Shown: positions 8,298 to 16,180 of the stretch, in pieces
How the letters are laid out: every line of letters starts with the position of its first letter
How positions within the stretch are numbered: the first letter of the stretch is position 1
From: Massilia sp. ST3
Lineage (GTDB): Bacteria > Pseudomonadota > Gammaproteobacteria > Burkholderiales > Burkholderiaceae_D
DNA: 64,000 nt
Assembly: GCF_018119405.1 (NCBI RefSeq)
Contig: NZ_JAGPWC010000004.1
Coordinates: forward strand, 62,001 to 126,000
Direction: 5' to 3'
Translations under genes and position numbers: made by a program
Notes under the pieces: generated by a model
The model's database searches: none
Seen by the model: only the letters and a program-made list of their open reading frames with translations
Told to the model about the DNA's origin: nothing

Positions 8298-8891
8298 TCA
8301 GAAGATGTCCGTACAAATTTGCTTGAGCCGCAGTGGGTTATCCTCAACATATTGTGCGGTCATCGCGATAGACGAATGTCCCATCAATGTCGATACCGCC
8401 TTTATATCCACGCCTTTTTCGATGAGCATCGTGGCGAACGTGCGTCGCCCGCTGTGGCTCGACGCGCCCTGCAATTTTGCTTCCGAGTACATGCGGTGAA
8501 AAAGTTGCTGTAAGCTGTTTGCCGAAAATGCGCTCCCTTTCTGCGACTTGAATAGTGGAGCTTCTAGAGTGAACAGAATGCCCTCGTGCTTCTGTCGATC
8601 GTTGATGAAGTCGCGAAGTGCATTTACTACTTTGGGGTTGGTCAAGTAAGCGTGTCGCTGCTTATTCCCCTTAGTCATTGTCCCGACAAGGTTGATTTCT
8701 TCGAGCAGAGACCCTTCAGTACCAAGTACATGCTTGATGCGTAGGGCTGCCATTTCTTTAGCGCGTAAACCAAGTCCGAACGAACAGTAGAGTAGTGCAA
8801 TATTTCGCTTCGCGTGTGCTTTCCTCTTTACAACATTGATGACGCGGGATAGCTCCCGTTCATTCAGTACTTTGGCTTTACCTTCCCGCAT
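8298..8891 (-). CDS. Small tyrosine recombinase (catalytic domain only, FimB/FimE size class)
   Basis: The 197-residue protein contains only the catalytic domain of the phage-integrase family. The first Arg lies in G-L-G-L-R-A-K-E-M near 43. H-x-G-R-R lies near 142-146, G-H-S-S near 167, and the nucleophile Tyr in T-A-Q-Y near 176. The N-terminal arm/core-binding domain of ordinary integrases is absent; FimB/FimE-type invertases have the same compact size and are active, so this need not be a truncation. It sits inside an element already mobilised by a serine integrase, so it may resolve multimers of the circle or rearrange cargo, for example at the palindromic sites S1/S2 (speculation). The start ATG has a G-G-A-A upstream. 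Confidence 0.85.
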   Translation of the reverse strand: MREGKAKVLNERELSRVINVVKRKAHAKRNIALLYCSFGLGLRAKEMAALRIKHVLGTEGSLLEEINLVGTMTKGNKQRHAYLTNPKVVNALRDFINDRQKHEGILFTLEAPLFKSQKGSAFSANSLQQLFHRMYSEAKLQGASSHSGRRTFATMLIEKGVDIKAVSTLMGHSSIAMTAQYVEDNPLRLKQICTDIF

Positions 8892-9313
8892 AACTGTTCC
8901 AGAATGTTTAATTGTTGCAAATATGCAATATTTTCAAACTATTCTAACTAGTCTTCAAGGCCTCGTACATCTCAAGAGTGGCTCAGGCAGCCACTTCATT
9001 TACTAATTGCATTTAGTAAACATTCCTTCCGTGCTTGCGTAACTGCCATCTCTCTAGCTCATGACCGCCCAGAACGGCGCTAGGGAGATCCGGGCGGCGT
9101 GGCTTATATCACTAGACCTCACTGATCCTGGGGCCAACTCTGAATCTTATTGCTCCTAGGGAAGGGATTTGTGTTAGCGTTTAGGCTCGGCCGAGAGGCA
9201 ACACCAGCGGTGGCTCTGTAAGCTAGCTCATCACACCCCGGAATTTAAAGCTAAGTGACGTGAGTCACATGCGTTATGAATAATCTCGCGAATTCGCTCT
9301 TGATTGGATATGT
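8892..9313. other. 422-bp gene-free region rich in dyad symmetry, upstream of gajA
   Basis: No coding frame is supported. Several inverted repeats were read: ATCTCTCTAGC at 9048 against GCTAGGGAGAT at 9079 (10 of 11 pairs); CCGCCC at 9065 against GGGCGG at 9092, interlocking with the first; the perfect palindrome CTCGGCCGAG at 9186; and GTGAC/GTCAC flanking GTGA near 9256. It holds the promoters for the divergent recombinase and Gabija genes and may encode a structured RNA. Confidence 0.45.
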
Positions 9314-11038
9314 ATGGAAATCGATTCGGTAACTCTTAAAGGATATCGTAACTTCAAAGACGCTGTCGTTAGACTGAACCGTCAAACACTAATTATTGGG
9401 GGTAACGATGTCGGGAAGACTAATTTTCTGTATTCTTTAAGGTTACTTTTGGACAAAGGTCTGTCGGACCTTGATATTGAACCTTCAGAGCTGGATTTTC
9501 ATATTAACGAAGACGGTAGCTTCGAGAAGAATTTAGAAATCACGATCAAGTTCATAGACGTGAAAGAAGATGCGGTTCTGTCTCAACTGGCAGGGAAAGT
9601 CGATGATGACGGCACCACGTACTTTCGGTACTCAGCCTCGCGAGATAGTCTCGAATACAAACTACATGTCGGCCGCGATCTAAGCAGCATGGAAGAAATC
9701 ACTTCGCGGTTTTACCTCAAGCATCTGAACCTAAAATATGTAAACTCCCAACGTGACCTTACCAAATTCATTCAGACTGAGAAGAAGCATCTACTGCGCC
9801 TTTCTCAGGAAAAGCGTACCCTTCCTGAGCAGGAAAACGACAACTTAATCTTGTCACGGGTTAGCGCATCTTTGCTCCGTATTAACAAGAGAATACGTAA
9901 GTTAAATTATGTGACAGCTGCAACGGATGATGTGAATGCTGAGTTGAAAGCAATGGCTTATCACAATTCTCCATATACGGTGCAGTTGGATACCGGTGCA
10001 ATTGAAATCGAACAGTTCGTAGAAAAGCTAGAGCTGGCCGCGAGTGCAAACGGTGCGAAGATGATGCTCGGTGGCGATGGAAGGAATAACCAAATACTTC
10101 TCGCGCTCTGGAAAGCAAAGAGCGCGCGGGAACACGATACGGATAACGAAGTAGTTATCTACTGCGTTGAAGAGCCTGAGGCTCATTTACATCCACACCA
10201 GCAGCGGAAGCTCGCTTCCTATTTAAGCGAAAACCTTCCTGGGCAATCGATCGTAACTACGCACTCCCCTCAAATCGCATCTATTTTCTCTCCAAATTCT
10301 ATTGTTCGCTTGTTCGCTAAAAAAGGCGTAACCGTTGCCGCTAGCCAAGGTTGCTCTGATTGTATTAGCGACGCATGGGATGATATGGGTTATAGAATTA
10401 GCATCCTACCGGCCGAAGCATTCTTCTCTTCTGTCGTCTTTCTCGTCGAAGGCCCGTCCGAGCTACTGTTCTATCGAACGTTGGCAAAGAAGCTAAAAAT
10501 CGATTTAGATTTTTATAATATATCGATTCTATCTGTCGATGGTGTTCAGTTCGAGGTATATTCATCAATTCTGAACGCCATGGAAATTCCTTGGGCAATC
10601 CGAACCGATAACGACATTTCAAATATATCTACAGGGCCTCGAACCGCCCCAATCATACTTCGACAACTAGCCGGCTTTAACCGCTGCTTATATTTGTCGA
10701 AGCAGGAAAAATTAGATCACAAGCCGACTCCGTACGCGCAAATCGACAGCGTTGCTGACGGTACTTGGAAAGTGGTTTCCGATCTCGTGAACCCTCACGG
10801 TTTGTTCTTGTCGAAAATTGATCTGGAAACAGATTTGGCAGACGAGCTTCCGGCAGAGATGGTTGCGTTTAAGGGGCCAACTGTAAAAGATGCAATTAGC
10901 TACCTTCAAGATCAAAAAGCAGTGCGAATGAGGGAGTTTTTAGTTAACCATGCCTCTGCTCTAGAGAGTAAAGGTGCAGGCGAATTAGCGCGTCCATTAC
11001 ATTACTGTGTCGCAAAAGCCATTTCGGTGGTTGCATGA
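9314..11038 (+). CDS. gajA: Gabija GajA-like OLD-family ATPase-nuclease
   Basis: The 574-residue protein has an N-terminal ABC/SMC-like ATPase with Walker A G-G-N-D-V-G-K-T at 29-36 and Walker B with E-E-P-E-A-H-L-H-P around 290-298, including the catalytic Glu. T-T-H-S-P-Q is the following H-loop. A C-terminal TOPRIM nuclease domain begins at V-F-L-V-E-G-P-S-E near 374-384, with its D-x-D in R-T-D-N-D near 430. This is the GajA/OLD layout and length. Known GajA cuts DNA when nucleotides are depleted during phage infection. It overlaps the UvrD-like partner by 4 bp (ATGA), the usual Gabija operon. The ribosome site is weak. Confidence 0.9.
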   Translation: MEIDSVTLKGYRNFKDAVVRLNRQTLIIGGNDVGKTNFLYSLRLLLDKGLSDLDIEPSELDFHINEDGSFEKNLEITIKFIDVKEDAVLSQLAGKVDDDGTTYFRYSASRDSLEYKLHVGRDLSSMEEITSRFYLKHLNLKYVNSQRDLTKFIQTEKKHLLRLSQEKRTLPEQENDNLILSRVSASLLRINKRIRKLNYVTAATDDVNAELKAMAYHNSPYTVQLDTGAIEIEQFVEKLELAASANGAKMMLGGDGRNNQILLALWKAKSAREHDTDNEVVIYCVEEPEAHLHPHQQRKLASYLSENLPGQSIVTTHSPQIASIFSPNSIVRLFAKKGVTVAASQGCSDCISDAWDDMGYRISILPAEAFFSSVVFLVEGPSELLFYRTLAKKLKIDLDFYNISILSVDGVQFEVYSSILNAMEIPWAIRTDNDISNISTGPRTAPIILRQLAGFNRCLYLSKQEKLDHKPTPYAQIDSVADGTWKVVSDLVNPHGLFLSKIDLETDLADELPAEMVAFKGPTVKDAISYLQDQKAVRMREFLVNHASALESKGAGELARPLHYCVAKAISVVA

Positions 11039-12657
11039 AAAAATTTATACCCACTCCCGAGCAGCAAGCGGTCCTTGACTATCCTTCGCACATGGTTGTT
11101 ACAGCCTGTCCAGGAAGTGGAAAGACGGCCGTCATCGCAGCCAAAGTGCGACAGATTTTGCCATCCCTTCCATCGTATCGCGGGATTATTGCGATTTCGT
11201 ACACTAGAAAAGCTAGCGCAGAGTTGAAGCGGCGCTGTGAGTTCGATGGCGTTGATACGAAAAAATCATTTTTCGGAACAATCGATGCGTTCTCGATATC
11301 AGAAATTATTGCTCCGTTTTTCGGTCATGTTTGTGGAAAAAATCCTAAAAAGCTGGAGGTAAAATATTTTTCGTCGTTCACCGAAGGCGAAAAAGCGGCG
11401 TTTGACGATGTCTCAATCCATGCGTTAACCACAGGTCATGCTGAGTCGCTCAAAGATAGACTGACGGTGTTGTATGAAAACGGCGTAATATTGATGGAGT
11501 CGGTTGGCGTCTTGGCCCATTATGTCCTTGAGAATTCTCCGGCATGCAGACGCTATTTGAAGTCAAAATATTCTGCTATTTTCATAGATGAGTACCAGGA
11601 CTCGGGGGAACCTCAGCATAAATTGTTCGTTAGGTTCCGAGATCTGGGAATTCTTTCTATTGCCGTTGGAGATGTAAATCAATCGATCTTCGCTTTCGCC
11701 CATCGAGATCCGGTCTATCTAAAATCGCTTTGTTTGAGTAATAGCGGGTATCAACATCTTGAGTTGACCATCAATCATCGCTGTCATCCTTCGATAATAA
11801 ATTATGCAAATAGATTGCTTGATCAGTCATGTGCTCTACAGCCGGCGCAGAGCATACAGGTCTTTCGGCGACAAATCACCGGAACTCAAGTAGAAGTAGT
11901 AGCTTGGATAAACTCAATTCTTGAGCAAGTGAAGGTTCATTTCGGAGTTGTGCACAACCGGGAAATAGGGATTCTAGTTCGTAATTCAAGCACTGGGGTT
12001 ATAGTAAAGAGCAATTTATCTTTTCCCTCCAGGCTATTTAATGATAACGTGCTGACTCAGTCAACTGCGCTTTGCTCGACAATCTTTTGCGCGCTGCTGA
12101 GTTTTCGAAGGGACATTCGCCTAACTGCACAATCGATTATTGATGAGTTCTGCTTGCGAAGTATCAAAAGAAGTGAGCTAGTTAGTCTGAGAAAATTTGT
12201 CATTGCTTGCCGAAAGTGCAATGACGAGGGGCTGGCCGCTGCGCTGATCCAAGCGGCAGAAGCATTAGTAGCCGAGGCAGTACCTGCGAAGTCATTAGAG
12301 GAACTCACGGCAGTCTTGGCTCAGCCGTCCGAGATGCAAATTTTCGATGCGATTTCCGATCACGAAGTTCAAATATTAACTCTCCATAAAGCAAAAGGAT
12401 TAGAGTTCAAAGTGGTATTCCACTTGGACTTGTATGATTGGATTATTCCTAGGCGCGTTTTCATACAGGGATGCTACGACGAAGTCTTCGAGAACGAGCA
12501 AGAATGTCTTAATTTACATTACGTAGGCATTACCAGAGCTCAAGCAGCTTGTGTTCTACTCACCTCCACTCAGCGGTATAATTTTGCTAATCAGGTTAAA
12601 AACGCTCGCTCTTCGCAATTTTTCGACAAGCCTGGCTTAGCAGGCCTTTATCAGTAA
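11035..12657 (+). CDS. gajB: Gabija GajB-like UvrD-family helicase
   Basis: The 540-residue superfamily-1A helicase has a Q-motif-like P-E-Q-Q at 8-11, Walker A A-C-P-G-S-G-K-T at 24-31, motif Ia S-Y-T-R-K-A, motif II F-I-D-E-Y-Q-D near 183, motif III G-D-V-N-Q-S-I, motif V L-H-K-A-K-G-L-E-F and motif VI V-G-I-T-R-A. Length and pairing fit GajB, which senses DNA ends and activates GajA. The start codon overlaps the gajA stop, implying coupled translation. All canonical motifs are present, so the system looks intact. Confidence 0.9.
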   Translation: MKKFIPTPEQQAVLDYPSHMVVTACPGSGKTAVIAAKVRQILPSLPSYRGIIAISYTRKASAELKRRCEFDGVDTKKSFFGTIDAFSISEIIAPFFGHVCGKNPKKLEVKYFSSFTEGEKAAFDDVSIHALTTGHAESLKDRLTVLYENGVILMESVGVLAHYVLENSPACRRYLKSKYSAIFIDEYQDSGEPQHKLFVRFRDLGILSIAVGDVNQSIFAFAHRDPVYLKSLCLSNSGYQHLELTINHRCHPSIINYANRLLDQSCALQPAQSIQVFRRQITGTQVEVVAWINSILEQVKVHFGVVHNREIGILVRNSSTGVIVKSNLSFPSRLFNDNVLTQSTALCSTIFCALLSFRRDIRLTAQSIIDEFCLRSIKRSELVSLRKFVIACRKCNDEGLAAALIQAAEALVAEAVPAKSLEELTAVLAQPSEMQIFDAISDHEVQILTLHKAKGLEFKVVFHLDLYDWIIPRRVFIQGCYDEVFENEQECLNLHYVGITRAQAACVLLTSTQRYNFANQVKNARSSQFFDKPGLAGLYQ

Positions 12658-12672
12658 TGCCGCGATAAAGGC
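12644..12672 (+). terminator. Hairpin at the end of the Gabija operon
   Basis: GCCTTTATC (12644-12652) and GATAAAGGC (12664-12672) form a 9-bp stem with an 11-base loop that contains the gajB stop. No U-run follows, so termination is uncertain. Confidence 0.45.
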
Positions 12673-12758
12673 GATTAGATAGTGTATTAATCGGGCCAGG
12701 TTATCTCTAAACTTCCGGCGCTGGCCGCGTGATCAAAAGCGGCTAGACCGCGAAGAGT

Positions 12759-12787
12759 TTGCAAAAATCAGAGTGTTGCCCTATAGT
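12759..12787 (+). promoter_or_regulatory. Sigma-70-type promoter of the restriction endonuclease gene
   Basis: TTGCAA (12759-12764), a 17-bp spacer and TATAGT (12782-12787) precede the gene; AGGAG at 12804-12808 sits 8 bp before the ATG at 12817. Spacing is ideal for a vegetative promoter and strong translation. Confidence 0.6.
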
Positions 12788-12816
12788 ATTGAGATTCACA
12801 TATAGGAGCACAGACA

Positions 12817-13527
12817 ATGAGATGGCTGCGAACGTTGGTAGTTTTTAATGAAGGCGACGTTATGTCTTCGGACGGTTGGAGAACGGTTCACAACAGCTAT
12901 AAAAATGCGATCGAGAATATCCATCATCCTTTGAATAGTGGTGCACTTACGATCAGGAGTAAGGCTCTTCGCCCTGACAGCACTCAATTCAACCGGAACG
13001 GTGTCGGCTACTTACGTAGTCACTTTTTACGCAATATGGTCGATGTTGAGGGGTGGCGTTCAGAAGGTGACGTAGACTTGGGACGGGATCGACAACAACC
13101 GGCGATAATGCTATATCCGTCCGGCGAGGATTATCGCGAACCTATTTCGTCTGGCTTCGGTGGCTTCGATTTCGTGACCACCACTGAAGATGGATTAAAA
13201 GTAGCTATCGAGTGGGAGACTGGGAATATCTCTTCCTCCCACCGTTCAATGAATAAACTTGCAATTGCATTGAAAACCGGGATTATTCAGGCGGGCGTGC
13301 TTATTCTTCCAAGTCGAGATCTCTATCTTCATTTGACGGATAGGATTGGTAACATCGCTGAGCTCTCAGGTTATCTAGAGATGTGGGAGAGCCTGAGGCA
13401 AACAGTTCAGCGAGGGTTGCTGGCGATTACTGTCGTAGAGCACGATGCATTGTCTAACGACCAGAATCTACCGTACTTGCCTACCGGTAATGACGGAAGA
13501 GCTGCGCAAGGTAGAGCCAGAGGGTGA
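12817..13527 (+). CDS. BamHI-like type II restriction endonuclease
   Basis: The 236-residue protein shows clear resemblance to BamHI, strongest at E-W-E-T-G-N-I-S-S-x-H-R-S-M-N-K-L (132-148). BamHI has the same block with E-F-E-T-G-N. The expected catalytic triad is visible as Asp118 (G-F-D-F), Glu132 and Glu134, corresponding to BamHI Asp94, Glu111 and Glu113. A later L-T-D-R-I-x-N block also matches. Recognition of GGATCC or a close relative is therefore likely but not shown. The start is supported by AGGAG. It converges on the methyltransferase with a 23-bp gap. No C-type controller gene was seen, unlike the BamHI system. Confidence 0.85.
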   Translation: MRWLRTLVVFNEGDVMSSDGWRTVHNSYKNAIENIHHPLNSGALTIRSKALRPDSTQFNRNGVGYLRSHFLRNMVDVEGWRSEGDVDLGRDRQQPAIMLYPSGEDYREPISSGFGGFDFVTTTEDGLKVAIEWETGNISSSHRSMNKLAIALKTGIIQAGVLILPSRDLYLHLTDRIGNIAELSGYLEMWESLRQTVQRGLLAITVVEHDALSNDQNLPYLPTGNDGRAAQGRARG

Positions 13528-13550
13528 TTAAATCGCGTTGCAGTTGAAGA

Positions 13551-14534
13551 TTATTTGTTCCCGCAGACACAGGTATCGTCGCTCTGTTCGATGCGATAAT
13601 CTTTAGACAGTTTCTTTCCAGTCTTCCGCTGCTTCGCGAGATCTTCTTCTCGAAAGAGAATGTTTTTTGCACCGTGAATTTCTTCAAGGTGATCTTTATC
13701 GCCTTGGATAGTTTCAAAACGTTCGGTGATTGCTGAGCAATCAAGTTCTGCCCCAATCCAGCGTCGCCCGTTCAGCTCTGCTGCAACAAAAGTAGTTCCC
13801 GATCCTCCGAATGGATCAAGGACCAATGAGCCCGGATCGCTGGCCATAGATATGATTCGATCCATTAATTTTAACGGGAGAGCATTCGCCTCCCGCTTTT
13901 TATATTTTGCATGGCGTACTGGCGGGATATCAGTCCAAACATCAGCTAAACTGACGCCTTTGGGGTTCATTTTATTCTTATAGCCGCCGTAGTCCCGAAG
14001 TTCGCCGCCACAATGTCGGCAACACGTAATTGGTGTGCGATCCGGATGGAAGATTGCTGGCTTATCGCCTTTCACATAATACAGAAGTGAGTAATGCGAC
14101 GGGTACAATCTATTAGCTATAGGAAGTGAATATTTGATATCAACGGATATCCAGTGGCGGAAATTCAAAGATTGACTAAGATGCATTCCAAGCGGGATGT
14201 TCCACTTAGGCAAATTCCACAGAAACAACGAGCCTCCGGGCTTTAAAACCCGAATCATTTCGTCAAGCCAATCCTTGCACCATTCAAGGTAATCAGCTTC
14301 AGACTTTTGATCGTTTATCTTTGAACTATATTTTTTGCCTAAGTTGAATGGCGGATCTGCGAAAGCGAGGTCAACAGTGTTTGCTGGCATTGATTGCATC
14401 ATTGTTATGCAATCGTCCTCAAACAGCTGCCCAAGAGCAGTTTGTAAAATTGGTTTAGATGTCGAAGTAGCGTCGCCTACGATTGGTCGCTCTACATCAG
14501 GGGAGATTTTTTCTTTAAGCAACTTCACTTGCAA
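13551..14534 (-). CDS. Beta-class DNA amino-methyltransferase of the BamHI-like system
   Basis: The 327-residue methylase has motif IV D-P-P-F at 60-63 before motif I D-P-F-G-G-S-G-T near 240, the beta-class order. C-C-R-H-C-G-G near 175-182 adds a Cys/His patch that may bind zinc. It should protect the host from the adjacent endonuclease. D-P-P-F is commoner in adenine-N6 enzymes, whereas BamHI partners modify cytosine N4, so the target base is uncertain. The gene is convergent with the nuclease and separately promoted, so methylation can be set up independently. Its upstream region (14535-14767) contains palindrome S3. Confidence 0.85.
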   Translation of the reverse strand: MQVKLLKEKISPDVERPIVGDATSTSKPILQTALGQLFEDDCITMMQSMPANTVDLAFADPPFNLGKKYSSKINDQKSEADYLEWCKDWLDEMIRVLKPGGSLFLWNLPKWNIPLGMHLSQSLNFRHWISVDIKYSLPIANRLYPSHYSLLYYVKGDKPAIFHPDRTPITCCRHCGGELRDYGGYKNKMNPKGVSLADVWTDIPPVRHAKYKKREANALPLKLMDRIISMASDPGSLVLDPFGGSGTTFVAAELNGRRWIGAELDCSAITERFETIQGDKDHLEEIHGAKNILFREEDLAKQRKTGKKLSKDYRIEQSDDTCVCGNK

Positions 14535-14677
14535 GCTTTCAATCTAATATTCTTTGAGGCGCCTTAGTAGTGAGGTATCTCGTCTGGCTTTTCGACCGAT
14601 ACATGAGCTAAGGTGGTTCGTTGGTGCTGCCGTAGTGGGTAGTAATACGTCAGCAATTTCGCACTCATTATAAACCT

Positions 14678-14736
14678 CGATCACACGTCACGACCGTCAC
14701 TAGGTTTGATACTAGCGTGAAATGTGAGTGTGATCG
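14678..14736. repeat. Palindromic site S3 with ATACTAG centre
   Basis: CGATCACAC (14678-14686) and GTGTGATCG (14728-14736) are perfect 9-bp inverted arms, 50 bp centre to centre, with GATACTAGCG between. The arms differ from S1/S2, but the inner ATACTAG and overall layout are shared. It lies upstream of the methyltransferase and could be its operator. Confidence 0.5.
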
Positions 14737-14767
14737 CTGTCTGTTGACGGCTCGCGACGCTCTTTAG

Positions 14768-15115
14768 TCAGAGCTCGATAATTTGGTGAATAATCGCTTG
14801 GATGTCGCTTGGATTTTTCATAAGAAGTGCGAAAAGAGTGACAATCATCCGGTTCTTCTTCGTCTCCAGTTTGTTGATCTCTCGCACAACACTAGAATCG
14901 AATGGCCGCCCTGGCCTAATATTTTCGATAGTCTTCGTAACTAGTTCGGTTCGCTCAGCGTCGAGAGCCTTGATTGCCTTACGAAGTTCGTCTGCTGACT
15001 TTTTCTGAGAAGAGGGTACAGGCAGCAGATTGTCCGACATTGCAATGTCGGTAACATTTGTGATGGCTTTTTTATCAGAGGCAGATAGGGACTTCTTGTC
15101 GGAAGGAAGGTTCAT
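14768..15115 (-). CDS. Hypothetical protein (115 aa)
   Basis: Not recognised. The start is set at 15115 because AGGAGA lies 6 bp before that ATG; a longer frame to 15178 lacks a ribosome site. The first 45 residues are Ser/Lys/Asp-rich and probably disordered. Residues about 48-95 look like two helices (A-D-E-L-R-K-A-I-K-A-L, then N-K-L-E-T-K-K-N-R), ending in a hydrophobic C-terminal helix. It sits between palindromes S3 and S2 next to the restriction-modification genes, so a regulatory role is possible but unsupported. Confidence 0.55.
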   Translation of the reverse strand: MNLPSDKKSLSASDKKAITNVTDIAMSDNLLPVPSSQKKSADELRKAIKALDAERTELVTKTIENIRPGRPFDSSVVREINKLETKKNRMIVTLFALLMKNPSDIQAIIHQIIEL

Positions 15116-15220
15116 CGCATTCTCCTGTGTTGTAAAAATAACAAGAGAATCATATCTTGCTTCTTGGGAAGCGTACATGATTTTTGATGCCTCAGTGCAA
15201 CATTTCTCCTGGGTTACGCG

Positions 15221-15272
15221 GTGCTAACTCATGCTCGAGACAGTCTAATACTAGAGATGTACGGGTTAGCAC
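15221..15272. repeat. Palindromic site S2, direct copy of S1
   Basis: GTGCTAAC (15221-15228) and GTTAGCAC (15265-15272) flank TAATACTAGA. Compared without gaps with S1, the first 9 bases match exactly and 18 of the next 28 match; the right arm aligns after a 1-base gap. Both copies point the same way and bracket the recombinase, Gabija and restriction-modification genes. Confidence 0.6.
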
Positions 15273-15306
15273 CTCTTCCTCAGCAAAGCACGTTCGCATC
15301 AGGCAG

Positions 15307-15325
15307 GGTGTCAAAATGAGTACAC
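15307..15325 (-). repeat. Internal degenerate copy of the terminal repeat
   Basis: GGTGTCAAAATGAGTACAC matches the right-end repeat at 16 of 19 positions and has the same orientation. It lies about 1.5 kb inside the right end and could be a former end or a secondary integrase-binding site. Confidence 0.45.
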
Positions 15326-15530
15326 ACGCCATGCCTTTAATAGTTCGAACTAGCAAACAGAAGGATTTTAACGGATTGGGTCGTCTGCGAGAATGTCTTG
15401 GATGAAGACTTGATTAAGGGCAAACTGAAGTGCCGCGGTTGGATAATAAACGCGCGACTAACTGAATCGAATGAAGACTCGTTCCGATATTGATTTAGAA
15501 AGGCGGGGAGATGTCAATTAGCATTTGACT

Positions 15531-15558
15531 GCTTTCAGCCAATGGCTTGGCTGAAAGC
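15531..15558 (-). terminator. Hairpin downstream of the ImmA/IrrE operon
   Basis: GCTTTCAGCC and GGCTGAAAGC form a perfect 10-bp stem with an 8-base loop, 28 bp past the minus-strand immA-like stop at 15587. There is no clear U-tract, so it may end or stabilise the transcript. Confidence 0.5.
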
Positions 15559-15586
15559 GTTCCGCATAAAGCAGCGATAACCTGGA

Positions 15587-16177
15587 TTATTTTTTCTTTA
15601 TGATTCCAAGATTGGAAAGCCGAAATTCCATAGCTTTGTTCGATGCGCCCAACCGTTTGGCTAGCAGATCAGTAAAGACTGAGGTTGACACATCGTCGCC
15701 GTGCTCCTCTTTATAAGAGCTGATGATCTTATTTCCTTCGGATATGATCAGCTGCTTTGGCATAAGCAGTTCGGCTGCAAAGTTGTTTGCTTCGGATTCA
15801 TAAACGTCCCAATATGATTCGGTACGGTTCATAGTCGTCTTTGTATCAACAAAAGATTTCCTCGACTCGGACAAATGCAAACAATAATGGCCTAATTCAT
15901 GTGCCAGAGTAAAGCGACGGCGTGGAGTGTAGCTGTTTTCAAGCGGATTGATCCAAATTTTCGGGCCATTCTCAGTCAACGAGATTTTACCAACTGAGGA
16001 CATGTTCCCGAGGTCGACGAATTCCTCCACTTCAACTCCAACAAGCGCAGCAATCGCGTCTAAATCAACTGGCGCAGTTAGTTGGAAGCCATGCTCAGCT
16101 TCTAAATGCTCGAATAATGCTCGTGCTGATGGAAATCGAGCATTGTTCGCTTTTGGGGATTCAGTAATATCGCTCAT
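15587..16177 (-). CDS. ImmA/IrrE-family metallopeptidase
   Basis: The 196-residue protein carries the zinc-peptidase motif H-E-L-G-H in L-A-H-E-L-G-H-Y (residues about 91-98) and a downstream E-S-E-A-N-N-F-A-A-E-L-L-M-P, giving the third metal ligand. No helix-turn-helix domain is fused. ImmA in ICEBs1 cleaves the element repressor after DNA damage, and IrrE/PprI acts in damage response, so control of excision or cargo is plausible. No obvious cI-like substrate repressor was found in the element. It follows the membrane-protein gene by 3 bp and should share its LexA-type promoter. Confidence 0.85.
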   Translation of the reverse strand: MSDITESPKANNARFPSARALFEHLEAEHGFQLTAPVDLDAIAALVGVEVEEFVDLGNMSSVGKISLTENGPKIWINPLENSYTPRRRFTLAHELGHYCLHLSESRKSFVDTKTTMNRTESYWDVYESEANNFAAELLMPKQLIISEGNKIISSYKEEHGDDVSTSVFTDLLAKRLGASNKAMEFRLSNLGIIKKK

Positions 16178-16180
16178 CGG

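Larger units (their letters stand above)
15116..15586. other. 471-bp gene-free region with site S2, a terminal-repeat-like sequence and a hairpin
   Basis: No supported gene. It holds palindrome S2 (15221-15272), a 16-of-19 match to the element's right terminal repeat (15307-15325) and a 10-bp-stem hairpin (15531-15558). The part between 15326 and 15530 shows nothing recognisable. The concentration of end-like signals suggests an old junction between modules. Confidence 0.5.
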
